Shown here: positions 30,640 to 38,622 of the stretch, piece after piece
How positions within the stretch are numbered: the stretch's first letter is position 1
Layout: the number at the start of each line of letters is the position of its first letter
Origin: Bifidobacterium simiiventris
GTDB lineage: Bacteria > Actinomycetota > Actinomycetes > Actinomycetales > Bifidobacteriaceae
Length of the DNA: 64,000 nucleotides
Assembly (NCBI RefSeq): GCF_019331715.1
Contig: NZ_JAHBBG010000002.1
Coordinates: forward strand, 62,001 to 126,000
Reading direction: 5' to 3'
Translations under genes and position numbers: made by a program
The notes under the pieces: generated by a model
The model's database searches: none
The model's input: only the letters and a program-made list of their open reading frames with translations
Told to the model about the DNA's origin: nothing

Positions 30640-31920
30640 ATGGCTGATACTTCCAATTCCGTACTGTTCGACGCGCCCGGCCCGAAGGGTCGGCGCACCA
30701 TCCGCATCGCCAACTGGATCGCCGGCGTGATCTTTGCGATCGTGCTTGTGCTGATTCTGATGCGTCTGCACAATCCGCCGCAGGGCGAAAACCAGCTGAG
30801 CTGGGAGCTGTGGAAGCCCGCGATCGAACGCGAGGCATGGACCGACTTCTACCTGCCCGGCCTGTGGGCCACGATCCGCGCGACGATCGTCGCCGTGATC
30901 GGCGCGGTCGCGTTCGGCCTCGTGTTCGGCGTCGGCCGACTGCTGCCGAACATCGTGATCCGGTCGATCTCCGCGGTGATCGTCGAGTTCTGCCGTGCGG
31001 TGCCCGTGCTGCTGCTTATGATCTTCTTCTGGCGCTGGTTCGCGTTTGCCGGAATGCCCAGCCCGTCGTACTGGGCGGTCGTGCTCGCGCTCGTGTTGTA
31101 CAACGGCTCGGTCGTGGCCGAACTCGTGCGCTCCGGCGTCGGCAACCTGCCGAACGGCCAGCGCGAGGCCGCCGTGGCGCTGGGTCTGACCGAAACGCAG
31201 TCGCTCATGCAGGTCGAAGTGCCGCAGGCCGTGTACGCGATGCTGCCGGCCGCCGTCACGCAGCTGGTCGTCGTGTTGAAGGACACCGCGCTCGGCTCGA
31301 TCATCATGTACACCGACCTGTTGCAGGAATCGCGCCGACTCGGCTCGATGTACTTCAACATCCTGCAGACGCTCGTCATGGCTGCGGTGATCTACTTCGT
31401 CGCCTGTTGGCTGCTGTCGCGTCTGGCCGAATGGCTGCCCGAGCGCATGCAGCAGCGCACGGCCGCGCCGGCCGAACCCGAGCCGGTCGCGCCGATCGCC
31501 ATCATGGACCCGTCGAACGTCAACCAGATCGCCGTCGCGAAGGAAGTCAAGGAGCTGCCGCTCGGCGGCACGCCGCGCAAGTACCATGTGCACCACCGCG
31601 GCACGAACGCGTCGATCCGCAACTGGCGGCGCACCCGCTACGAGCAGGGTTACGACGAGACGCATCCCGAGTCGCAGGTCGATCCGCTGACCGGCGAGTT
31701 CCCGGCCGCCCGCAAGGCCGCCGAGGACGAGAAGGCCGCCAAGGCGAAGGCCGTGCGCGCCAAGCGCAAGGCCGAAGCGGAAGCCGCCGACGGTGCCGAC
31801 CGTCACGGCGACAAGGCCGCGCACCACACCGACGCCATGCCCGAACACAACCCCGTGTTCAAGCACGGCAACGACGTGGGCAAGGGCCATCCGAACCTCG
31901 GCGGCAAGCCGAAGATCTGA
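30640..31920 (+). CDS. gluD: Amino-acid ABC transporter permease 2 with long charged tail
   Basis: A 426-residue permease. The membrane domain (about 20-265) has the EAA loop GQREAAVALGLTETQSL. It is followed by an unusually long C-terminal cytoplasmic extension of about 150 residues, rich in Lys/Ala/His, including KYHVHHRGTNASIRNWRR and a Lys/Ala/Glu helix. Most PAAT permeases are 220-280 residues. The tail could be a regulatory or docking region. AGGAGG lies 9 nt before the ATG. A hairpin terminator follows. Confidence 0.92.
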   Translation: MADTSNSVLFDAPGPKGRRTIRIANWIAGVIFAIVLVLILMRLHNPPQGENQLSWELWKPAIEREAWTDFYLPGLWATIRATIVAVIGAVAFGLVFGVGRLLPNIVIRSISAVIVEFCRAVPVLLLMIFFWRWFAFAGMPSPSYWAVVLALVLYNGSVVAELVRSGVGNLPNGQREAAVALGLTETQSLMQVEVPQAVYAMLPAAVTQLVVVLKDTALGSIIMYTDLLQESRRLGSMYFNILQTLVMAAVIYFVACWLLSRLAEWLPERMQQRTAAPAEPEPVAPIAIMDPSNVNQIAVAKEVKELPLGGTPRKYHVHHRGTNASIRNWRRTRYEQGYDETHPESQVDPLTGEFPAARKAAEDEKAAKAKAVRAKRKAEAEAADGADRHGDKAAHHTDAMPEHNPVFKHGNDVGKGHPNLGGKPKI

Positions 31921-31955
31921 GACCGCTGACGCGTTGGCGTCTCGCTCGCATAGGT

Positions 31956-31991
31956 AAGGAGCCGGTTTCCTCATCAGGGAACCGGCTCCTT
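31956..31991 (+). terminator. Terminator of the glu operon
   Basis: Perfect 15-bp arms (AAGGAGCCGGTTTCC-type and complement) and a 6-nt loop (TCATCA), followed by TGTCGTATTG. Confidence 0.85.
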
Positions 31992-32048
31992 GTCGTATTG
32001 TGCGACCGCCCGTCATGCTGTCGCCGCCTGCAAGGCCGCCGGGCGGGA

Positions 32049-32816
32049 TCAGATGGTGTCGGCGGCGAAGCTGATGCCGCGCGCGTGCAGCAGGCGGATG
32101 TTGGCCGCGCCGGTCGCCGCTGGCCGGGAACCGGTACTCGATGCGCACATGGTCGAACAGCATATGCTCGAACACCGGCACCTGACCGGAATCCTCGCCA
32201 TCGTCGGTGTACGGCACGCCGTGCAGTTGGCCGGGCCGTTGTGATCCAGCTCGCCGATGTTGATCAGACTTGACAGGCAGTCCATTTCGATGCCCTCGAA
32301 CCGGCTTCGGATATACGGCTCGTAATCGGCCGGGTTTGTCGTGCCCTGCAGTGTCGCGCCCGCGGCGACGACGAGTTCAGTGTGCGAGTGCATGCGCAGC
32401 GCGCCGGTGAGGAACGTGCCGGCCGGGATGAGCACTGCGGAGTCGGCGTCGCAATCGTCCAATGCGCGTTGGATGACAGTCGTGTTGAGCGTACGGCCGT
32501 TGCCGACCGCGCAGTATGGCGGCTTGGTGACGTCGAGCATACGTTTGACGGCGGTCGTGCGGGCCGTTATGGTTCCCAGCTCCCGGCACGCATGACCGTC
32601 GCCGTCCGCGTCGAGAGACACGGCGATGCGGTACGTATGCGATGGCTGCAGGTCGTCGATCGTGTAGTGCGTCACCGTCGTCTCGTGCGTTTCGTGCGCC
32701 GCGCCGCCGCTGACCGTCACCTGATAACGGTGACCGGGCCGCGCGTCGCCCGGTCGGTCCCACCATATCGTCAACGATTCGTCCGTCGCCGCATACCGCA
32801 ACCCTGCGTCAGCCAT
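32049..32816 (-). pseudogene. Degraded GH28 polygalacturonase-like gene
   Basis: An FN3-like N-terminus (about 1-90, TIWWDRPGDARPGHRYQVTV) leads into the start of a pectin-type beta-helix (NTTVIQRALDDCDADSAVLIPAGTF, then SRFEGIEMDCLSSLINIGELDH). The reading then changes: residues after GPANC are a Cys/Ser-rich stretch that looks out of frame. A neighbouring frame around 32120-32215 encodes VFEHMLFDHVRIEYRFPASGD, and the original frame resumes as ANIRLLHARGISFAADT before the stop. The active-site region of GH28 is absent. This is a gene with an internal deletion and frameshift, roughly half its expected length. AAGGA supports the ATG at 32816. Confidence 0.75.
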
Positions 32817-33127
32817 ATTCGTTCCTTGCATCCGTGAAACCGCCATATTCGTACGGTTTACGGTATCCACAGCGGAGACATCGACGACAGACCGTTGCCA
32901 TGTTTTGCCCTATGCCGCGTTCGCACTAACCGTGCATGACGAACGGTGCGGCCGGCTGCGGAAGCCGGCGGTTTGCCCAGTGTTCAGATGCGGTATGGCC
33001 GGCGTTCGCGTGGATACGGTGTCGGGTTCACTCGGGGTTTCTAGCGTGGGATTCGTCCATATCGATCGGCGGCGGGCTACGGTGAGGTGCATGCCCGCCC
33101 GTCGGTGCAGAAGAAGGGGTATCACGC
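32817..33127. other. Divergent gap between the GH28 relic and the nucleotidase gene
   Basis: 311 bases with no ORF that looks coding. A small hairpin (CCGGCTGCGGAAGCCGG, about 32952-32968) is visible. Otherwise I see only presumed promoters for the two divergent genes, without clear boxes. Confidence 0.5.
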
Positions 33128-36100
33128 ATGGGGAACCATCACCGTATCGCGGCGTCACGCCGTGCGATCGCGCTGCTGACCGCGGCGGCGACGCTGTCGG
33201 GACTGGCGGCCGTCGCCGTGCCGACCGCGGTGGCCGAAGCGCCGGCCGCGGCCAAGCCGTCCGTCATCATCAACGAGGTCTTCGCCGGCAACACGAAGGA
33301 ACTCGGCGATCCGGTCGCGCAACGCGACGACTGGGTCGAGCTGAAGAACACCGGTGACAAGCCGGTCGACGTCAAAGGCTGGGGCATCTACGACGAGAAG
33401 CAGAAGAAGCACTACACGATTGGCGTCGACAAGGAGATCAACGCCGACACCGTCGTGCAGCCGAACGGCTATCTCGTCGCCTACATCGACTACAACGGCG
33501 AGCCCGGTCTTGGGTCGGACGCCGATTCCGTCTATCTGACCTCGTCCGTCGGCGACAAGTACGATGCCGGAGCCGAAGTCGATGCGACCACGTGGAAGCT
33601 TGCTGACAAGATGACCGCCGCGCAGTCGTGGTCGCGTGCCGACGACGGCACGTTCAAGGTCAGCGACCAGCCGACGCCGGGCGCGGCCAACGAATTCCCG
33701 TCATCGACCCCGACCCCCGAACCGGGCGAGACGATGACCGTCGACGCATGGCCGGGCCTCGACACCGTCACCGCGATCGACGCGGACGGCGAATTCGGCG
33801 CGAAAGGCCAGTCCGGCGACCATACCGACGGCAACCTGTCCGGACTGGTGTACGAGTCCGGCCGCGACGGCGCCGCCGACACGCTGTGGGCCGCCGACAA
33901 CGATCTCAACCCGACGCTCGGCAACACCGAAGACAAGGGGCCGGGATCGATCAACAAGTTCGTGCTTGACGCCGCGACCGGCACGTGGAAGCAGGACCCG
34001 ACCGGCGGATGGACGTTCGACGTGAACGGCCAGACCAAGGGCGGCAAGCAGCTGCACTTCAAGGACGGCAAGGGCGGCGTCGACTCCGAAGGCATCACGC
34101 TCATCGACGGCGACTCGTCCAAGGGCGTGTTCATCGGCGCCGAGCGCGACAACGAGAACAAGAACGTGCCTCGTCCGTCCATCCTCTCGTACGACGCGAA
34201 CGCGGCCGCCACCGACACGAACGGCGACGGCGCGCAGGACCTCGCCGCCATGCACGAGTGGAACCTCGTCGCGCCGCTGAGCCAGTTCGGCGTCACGCTT
34301 GGCAAGGATGACGCCAACCTCGGCGTCGAAGGCATCGCGTTCATTCCGGACGGCGTACTCACCGCCAAGCATTTCAAGGTCAACCTCGATCCGAACAACG
34401 TTCACGACTACGATCCGGCCGGCACCGCCAACGACTACGGCGGCCTGTTCTTCGCCGCGCTCGAGAAGACCAACGCGATCTACGCGTTCGCGCTCGCCAC
34501 GGTCGCAGGCAAGGACGTGGCCTATCCGATCGCGCAGATCCCGTTGCCCGCCGCCGCGGCCAACGCCGGATTCGACGGCCCGCGCGACCTGACCTGGGAC
34601 GGCGAACACGGCCAGCTCCTCGCCGAAGGCGACAACGACAACGGCACCGGCGCGAAGATCGCCACCTACACCTTTGACCAGAACGGCACGCTCGCACTCA
34701 CCAAGCTCACCGCGACCCCGGCCGAGATCGCCGGTCAGAACTCCGAAGGCTTCGCGATCACGCCCGATTCGGCCGCCACCACCGTGAAGGGCGGCGTCGA
34801 GGGCAAGACCTACAAGCCGGTCTTCTGGGCCGACGACGGCGTGACCGGCGGCCACTCGCTGCGCCGGGGCTGGATCGAGGCGACCAACCCGAACCCCCAG
34901 CCGAACCCGCAGGATTCCGCCAAGGTGACGCTGTTCGGCATCACCGACTTCCACGGCCACATCGAAAACGGCGGCTACCTCGCCACCGCGCTCAAGGAAA
35001 CCAAGGCCGCCAACCCGAACACGCTGTTCGTCGGCGCGGGCGATCTGGTCGGCGCGTCCGCGTTCGAATCGTCCATCGCGAACGACGTGCCCGCCATGGA
35101 TCAGCTCAAGGCGATGGGACTCGCCGTCTCCGCCACCGGCAACCACGAGTACGACAAGGGCGCCGCCGATCTGGCGAATCGCATCGTGCCCGGCATCGCG
35201 CCGGCCAAATACGTCGTCGCGAACGTGACCGGCGACGTGCTCAAGGGCAAGGTCCAGCCATACGTGATCGAGGAATCGGGCGGCAAGAAGATCGCCTTCA
35301 TCGGCGGCATCTTCAAAACGCTTGCCGACTCCGTCTCCCCGGCCGGCATGAAGGGCATCACCGTCACCGATCCGATCGAGGCGATCAACAAGTACGCCGA
35401 CCAGCTGTCCGACGGCGACCCGTCCAACGGCGAGGCCGATGCGGTCGTCGCGCTCGTCCACGCCGACGCGAACGATCTGAAGAACCTCGACGCGAACGTC
35501 GACGCGGTGCTCGCCGGCCACACGCACCTGTACGAGACCGCGAAGACCGACACGGGCGCGCCGATCATCGAAACCGCGAACTACGGCGTCGAATACTCCA
35601 CTACCGATCTGGAGATCACCGGCAGCGGCAAGGACGCGAAGGTGAGTGCCACGGCGGCCAAGCACGACGTGTTCACGCAAGACCAGGACGGCAAGGACGT
35701 GCCGCTGTTCGAGGCCGACCCGGCCGTCAACCAGATCTACCTCGACGCGAAGGCCGCCGCCGACGCGAAAGGCAATGAAGTACTCGGCACGCTGGCCGAC
35801 GACGCCACGTTCAACCGCGGCGCCAGCAAGCCCGGCGACCTGAGCACCGTCGGCAACAACCGCGGCGTCGAATCCACGCTCGGCATCCTCAACGGCAACG
35901 CCGCGAAGTGGGCCGCAGAACAGTCCGGGCAGAAGGCCGACATCGGCGTGATCAACGCGGGCGGCATGCGCGCCGACCTTGACCCGAACGGCGACAAACA
36001 GGTGACGCTCAAGGAGGCGCACGACGTACTGCCGTTCGGCAACTCCAACGCCGTCGTCACCCTGACCGGCAAGCAGCTCAAGACGCTCATCGAACAGCAG

Positions 36101-37243
36101 TGGCAGCCGGCCGACGCGCAGCGGCCCGTGCTCTGGCTCGGCTTCTCCGACAACGTCGACTACCAGTACGACACGTACGTCGCCACCGTCGACGGCAAGC
36201 AAGTGCCGCGCGGCGCCGTGCACGACCTGACCGTCAACGGCAAGGCCGTGCACGACAACGACACGTATCTGATCGCCGGCAACTCGTTCCTGCTCGCGGG
36301 CGGCGACAACTTCACCGTCTTCCAGCAAGGCACGGGCTACGTCGACACCGGATACATCGACTTCGACGGATTCTCCGACTACCTCAAGGCACACCCGAAG
36401 CTCGAATCCGCGAAAACCCGCCACAGCGCCGGCTTCTCGGCGGCGCGCCTGGCCGACGACGGTACGGTGACGTTCACCGTGAGCGGCCTCGCGTTCACCA
36501 CCGACGAACCGCGGCCGTGGGGCGTGCGGCTGACCGCGAACGGCGTCGACTTCGGCGACCTGACCGGGCTGGACTACACCGGCGAGGAGCAGGGCCCGGG
36601 CGCGGGCTCGATCACCGTGACCAAGAAGCTGACCGACGCCGAACGCGCCGCATTCGTGGCTGCGGCGGCAAAGGCTCCGGCGGCGGCGAAGGATGCGGCC
36701 GCGGCCGACGGCGGGGCGTTCGCGATCGGCGCTGCGACGGTGGAGACGCTGCTGACGAAGCCGCAGGCGGAGCGGCCGACGCCTCAGCCTGAGCCGACCC
36801 CGACTCCGGAGCCGACCCCCGAGCCTCAGCCTGAGCCGACCCCGGAACCCACGCCGACTCCGGAGCCAGAGCCGACGCCGTCTCCTGAACCTGAGCCGAA
36901 CCCCACGCCGACCCCGGATCATGAGACGCCGACGACACAGGAGCAGCCTATCTCCAAGCCGCAGAACAAACCCCAGGCACAACAAACGGATACCGCCACC
37001 GGCACTCCGAACGGGGGCGCGCAACATGGGCGGCAAGACACGTCGAAGCCGTCCGTCCAGTCTCAGGGCAAGACGGGCAAGCCCGTTACGGCGGAACGCG
37101 GCGGCTCGGCGCAGGTGACCGTGCGTCGTCTCGCAGATACCGGTTCATCCGTGGCGTGGATGGCGCTCGCCACCGCCGTCCTGTTGGCATTGGGCGTCAT
37201 CGGAGTCGCCGCCTTGGGTGTGCGACGCGACGATGGACGGTGA
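33128..37243 (+). CDS. Sortase-anchored LTD / phytase-like / 5'-nucleotidase surface protein
   Basis: A 1371-residue secreted protein. It has a signal peptide (cleavage near AVA at about 36), a lamin-tail domain (about 43-175, VIINEVFAGNTKELGDPVAQ), and an esterase-like phytase domain (about 200-590, with GVEGIAFIPDG and NSEGFAITPDSA). A metallophosphatase core starts at 602 (FGITDFHGHIENG, GNHEYDKG at about 670, HTHLYE at about 797), and a 5'-nucleotidase C-terminal domain follows (GVINAGGMRADLD, about 938). A Pro/Glu/Thr wall spanner (about 1215-1270) precedes the sorting signal LADTG at 1335, a TM helix and an RRDDGR tail. It probably releases phosphate or nucleosides from extracellular nucleotides. 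A terminator follows. Confidence 0.92.
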   Translation: MGNHHRIAASRRAIALLTAAATLSGLAAVAVPTAVAEAPAAAKPSVIINEVFAGNTKELGDPVAQRDDWVELKNTGDKPVDVKGWGIYDEKQKKHYTIGVDKEINADTVVQPNGYLVAYIDYNGEPGLGSDADSVYLTSSVGDKYDAGAEVDATTWKLADKMTAAQSWSRADDGTFKVSDQPTPGAANEFPSSTPTPEPGETMTVDAWPGLDTVTAIDADGEFGAKGQSGDHTDGNLSGLVYESGRDGAADTLWAADNDLNPTLGNTEDKGPGSINKFVLDAATGTWKQDPTGGWTFDVNGQTKGGKQLHFKDGKGGVDSEGITLIDGDSSKGVFIGAERDNENKNVPRPSILSYDANAAATDTNGDGAQDLAAMHEWNLVAPLSQFGVTLGKDDANLGVEGIAFIPDGVLTAKHFKVNLDPNNVHDYDPAGTANDYGGLFFAALEKTNAIYAFALATVAGKDVAYPIAQIPLPAAAANAGFDGPRDLTWDGEHGQLLAEGDNDNGTGAKIATYTFDQNGTLALTKLTATPAEIAGQNSEGFAITPDSAATTVKGGVEGKTYKPVFWADDGVTGGHSLRRGWIEATNPNPQPNPQDSAKVTLFGITDFHGHIENGGYLATALKETKAANPNTLFVGAGDLVGASAFESSIANDVPAMDQLKAMGLAVSATGNHEYDKGAADLANRIVPGIAPAKYVVANVTGDVLKGKVQPYVIEESGGKKIAFIGGIFKTLADSVSPAGMKGITVTDPIEAINKYADQLSDGDPSNGEADAVVALVHADANDLKNLDANVDAVLAGHTHLYETAKTDTGAPIIETANYGVEYSTTDLEITGSGKDAKVSATAAKHDVFTQDQDGKDVPLFEADPAVNQIYLDAKAAADAKGNEVLGTLADDATFNRGASKPGDLSTVGNNRGVESTLGILNGNAAKWAAEQSGQKADIGVINAGGMRADLDPNGDKQVTLKEAHDVLPFGNSNAVVTLTGKQLKTLIEQQWQPADAQRPVLWLGFSDNVDYQYDTYVATVDGKQVPRGAVHDLTVNGKAVHDNDTYLIAGNSFLLAGGDNFTVFQQGTGYVDTGYIDFDGFSDYLKAHPKLESAKTRHSAGFSAARLADDGTVTFTVSGLAFTTDEPRPWGVRLTANGVDFGDLTGLDYTGEEQGPGAGSITVTKKLTDAERAAFVAAAAKAPAAAKDAAAADGGAFAIGAATVETLLTKPQAERPTPQPEPTPTPEPTPEPQPEPTPEPTPTPEPEPTPSPEPEPNPTPTPDHETPTTQEQPISKPQNKPQAQQTDTATGTPNGGAQHGRQDTSKPSVQSQGKTGKPVTAERGGSAQVTVRRLADTGSSVAWMALATAVLLALGVIGVAALGVRRDDGR
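36775..36925 (+). repeat. Pro-Glu-Pro-Thr codon repeat in the surface protein
   Basis: Imperfect tandem repeats of GAGCCGACCCC-type units encoding PEPTPTPEP. This is the wall-spanning stalk before the LADTG sorting signal. Such tracts can change length by slippage. Confidence 0.85.
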
Positions 37244-37269
37244 TGTATAGGTGCGTCTTTGATGCACGC

Positions 37270-37317
37270 CAGACGGGATGCGCCGCCGAGGGGCTACTCG
37301 GCGGCGTATCCCGTCTG
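37270..37317 (+). terminator. Terminator of the surface-protein gene
   Basis: A 21-bp stem starting CAGACGGGATGCGCCGCCGA with one mismatch and a 6-nt loop (GGGCTA), followed by TTCC. Confidence 0.85.
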
Positions 37318-37418
37318 TTCCATAGGAGATTTACGCCGTTTGACGGTGTTCTCGCGGTGCATGACGGCGGTCGGTCGGATGATATGCGCCGCTGCCGTTG
37401 GAGCATCCCGATCGGACG

Positions 37419-37424
37419 TACAAT
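37419..37424 (+). promoter_or_regulatory. -10 box of ppk2 (leaderless)
   Basis: TACAAT, a near-consensus -10, ending six bases before the ATG. A transcript would begin at or just before the start codon, and there is no ribosome-binding site. Confidence 0.55.
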
Positions 37425-37430
37425 CATGGC

Positions 37431-38411
37431 ATGGGCAAGGACGCTGTCAAAACCATCACCAAGACGCTCAAACGCGCCGAAAACGGCATCGAAGCCATCG
37501 AAACAAGCGGCGGCGTGGCCGAGCGGCTCGCGCGCGCGGCCAAATCGAGCGAACTGCTCAGCGCGGTCTGGTCGTTGCCACCCGCCCAGAGGCTCATGTT
37601 CCATCCCGGCATGCAGGTCGCGCAGATCCGCGGCGCGTCCACGCCCGGCTTCGACGGTGACAAGGCCGACGCCGAACGGTTCATCGCGCTGAGTTCCGCC
37701 GAAATCGCCCGATATCAGAACCTGCTCTATGCCAACGGCGTGCACGGTTCGTCCCGCCGTCTGCTCATCGTGCTGCAGGGCATGGATGCCTCCGGCAAGG
37801 GCGGCATCGTCAAGCACGTGTTCCGTCAGGGCAACCCGATGGGCATCCACTACCACGGGTTCGGCAAGCCGACCGCCGAAGAACAGGCGCACGACTTCCT
37901 GTGGCGCGTCGAACGCGAACTGCCCGACCCCGGCTGGATCGCCGTCTTCGACCGCTCACACTACGAGGACATCGTCATGCCGCATGTCTACGGCACGCTG
38001 CCCGAGGAAACATGGCGTGCACGATACGAGATCATCAATGATTTCGAGCGCGACCTTGCCGCCAGCGGCTGCACGGTCATCAAGATCTTCCTCGTCGTCA
38101 GCCGCGACGAGCAGAAACGCCACTTCCTCGCCCGTCTCGACGACCCGACCAAGCGGTGGAAGTTCGACATGTCTGATCTTGATGCGCGCGACCGCTGGGA
38201 CGACTACATGGCCGCATGGCAGGAGGTGTTCGAGCGCACGAGCACGCCCGTCGCGCCGTGGTATCTCGTGCCTGCCGACAATCGCTGGTATTCGCGGGCC
38301 GTCGTTTCCGAACTGCTGCGCACGAGCCTGAAGAACATGAACATGACTTGGCCGGCGCTGAAGTCCGGCATCGATCCGGACGAGGCGAGGCGGCGGCTTG
38401 CGGTGGAGTGA
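37431..38411 (+). CDS. ppk2: Polyphosphate kinase 2 family protein
   Basis: A 326-residue PPK2. Walker A GMDASGKGG (about 118-126), the Walker B/lid pair FDRSHYEDI and a conserved KRWKFDMSDL region are present. Family members use polyphosphate to phosphorylate nucleotides (NDP or NMP) or run in reverse. The length and single domain fit the class that phosphorylates nucleoside mono- or diphosphates, but the class cannot be fixed by eye. The ATG at 37431 is six bases after a TACAAT box and lacks a ribosome-binding site, so it is probably leaderless. It neighbours a phosphate-releasing surface enzyme, which suggests linked phosphate metabolism. Confidence 0.94.
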   Translation: MGKDAVKTITKTLKRAENGIEAIETSGGVAERLARAAKSSELLSAVWSLPPAQRLMFHPGMQVAQIRGASTPGFDGDKADAERFIALSSAEIARYQNLLYANGVHGSSRRLLIVLQGMDASGKGGIVKHVFRQGNPMGIHYHGFGKPTAEEQAHDFLWRVERELPDPGWIAVFDRSHYEDIVMPHVYGTLPEETWRARYEIINDFERDLAASGCTVIKIFLVVSRDEQKRHFLARLDDPTKRWKFDMSDLDARDRWDDYMAAWQEVFERTSTPVAPWYLVPADNRWYSRAVVSELLRTSLKNMNMTWPALKSGIDPDEARRRLAVE

Positions 38412-38437
38412 CATGTGGAATCATGCGCTGGCTCGCA

Positions 38438-38454
38438 GTCGAAATGACATATAT
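38438..38454 (+). repeat. Fragment of a REP element upstream of the rhamnosidase gene
   Basis: GTCGAAATGACATATAT, identical to the right end of the REP element at 46039-46055. It is followed at once by the first operator-like site. Confidence 0.6.
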
Positions 38455-38468
38455 ATGTAACGATACAT
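38455..38468 (+). promoter_or_regulatory. Operator-like dyad 1 of the rhamnosidase gene
   Basis: ATGTA-ACGA-TACAT, perfect 5-bp arms with a 4-nt centre. It shares 13 of 14 bases with the second site at 38532. Confidence 0.6.
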
Positions 38469-38531
38469 GTTGGCATTGCTGAGAATATCGTGATTGTATA
38501 ACTTGCTTATTCGTATCAGTATGATTACTGT

Positions 38532-38545
38532 ATGTACCGATACAT
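38532..38545 (+). promoter_or_regulatory. Operator-like dyad 2 of the rhamnosidase gene
   Basis: ATGTA-CCGA-TACAT. The AT-rich sequence between the two dyads holds -10-like TATAAC (about 38498) and TATGAT (about 38520). The two sites therefore flank or overlap the promoter, as for a looping repressor. Confidence 0.6.
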
Positions 38546-38622
38546 TGATGACGGTCGGCGATGTTCGGTTGGTTGCGGATGACCGGTGCCGGATCGATGA
38601 TGCCAATGAAGGAGCGCGAGCA

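Noticed and set aside
29899..32217. A 772-codon open frame opposite the two amino-acid permeases
   Set aside because: A shadow of gluC and gluD with no domain. Only its first codons are of interest because they overlap a displaced piece of the GH28 relic.
33701..37036. A 1111-codon open frame opposite the surface nucleotidase gene
   Set aside because: The same GC effect. It has an RLRL/RRR-rich composition from the reversed Pro/Glu repeat and no recognisable domain.
38494..38622. An upstream start for the GH78 gene
   Set aside because: The added residues would be encoded by the AT-rich promoter and operator-like sites. The ATG at 38623 has a good ribosome-binding site and begins the conserved region.
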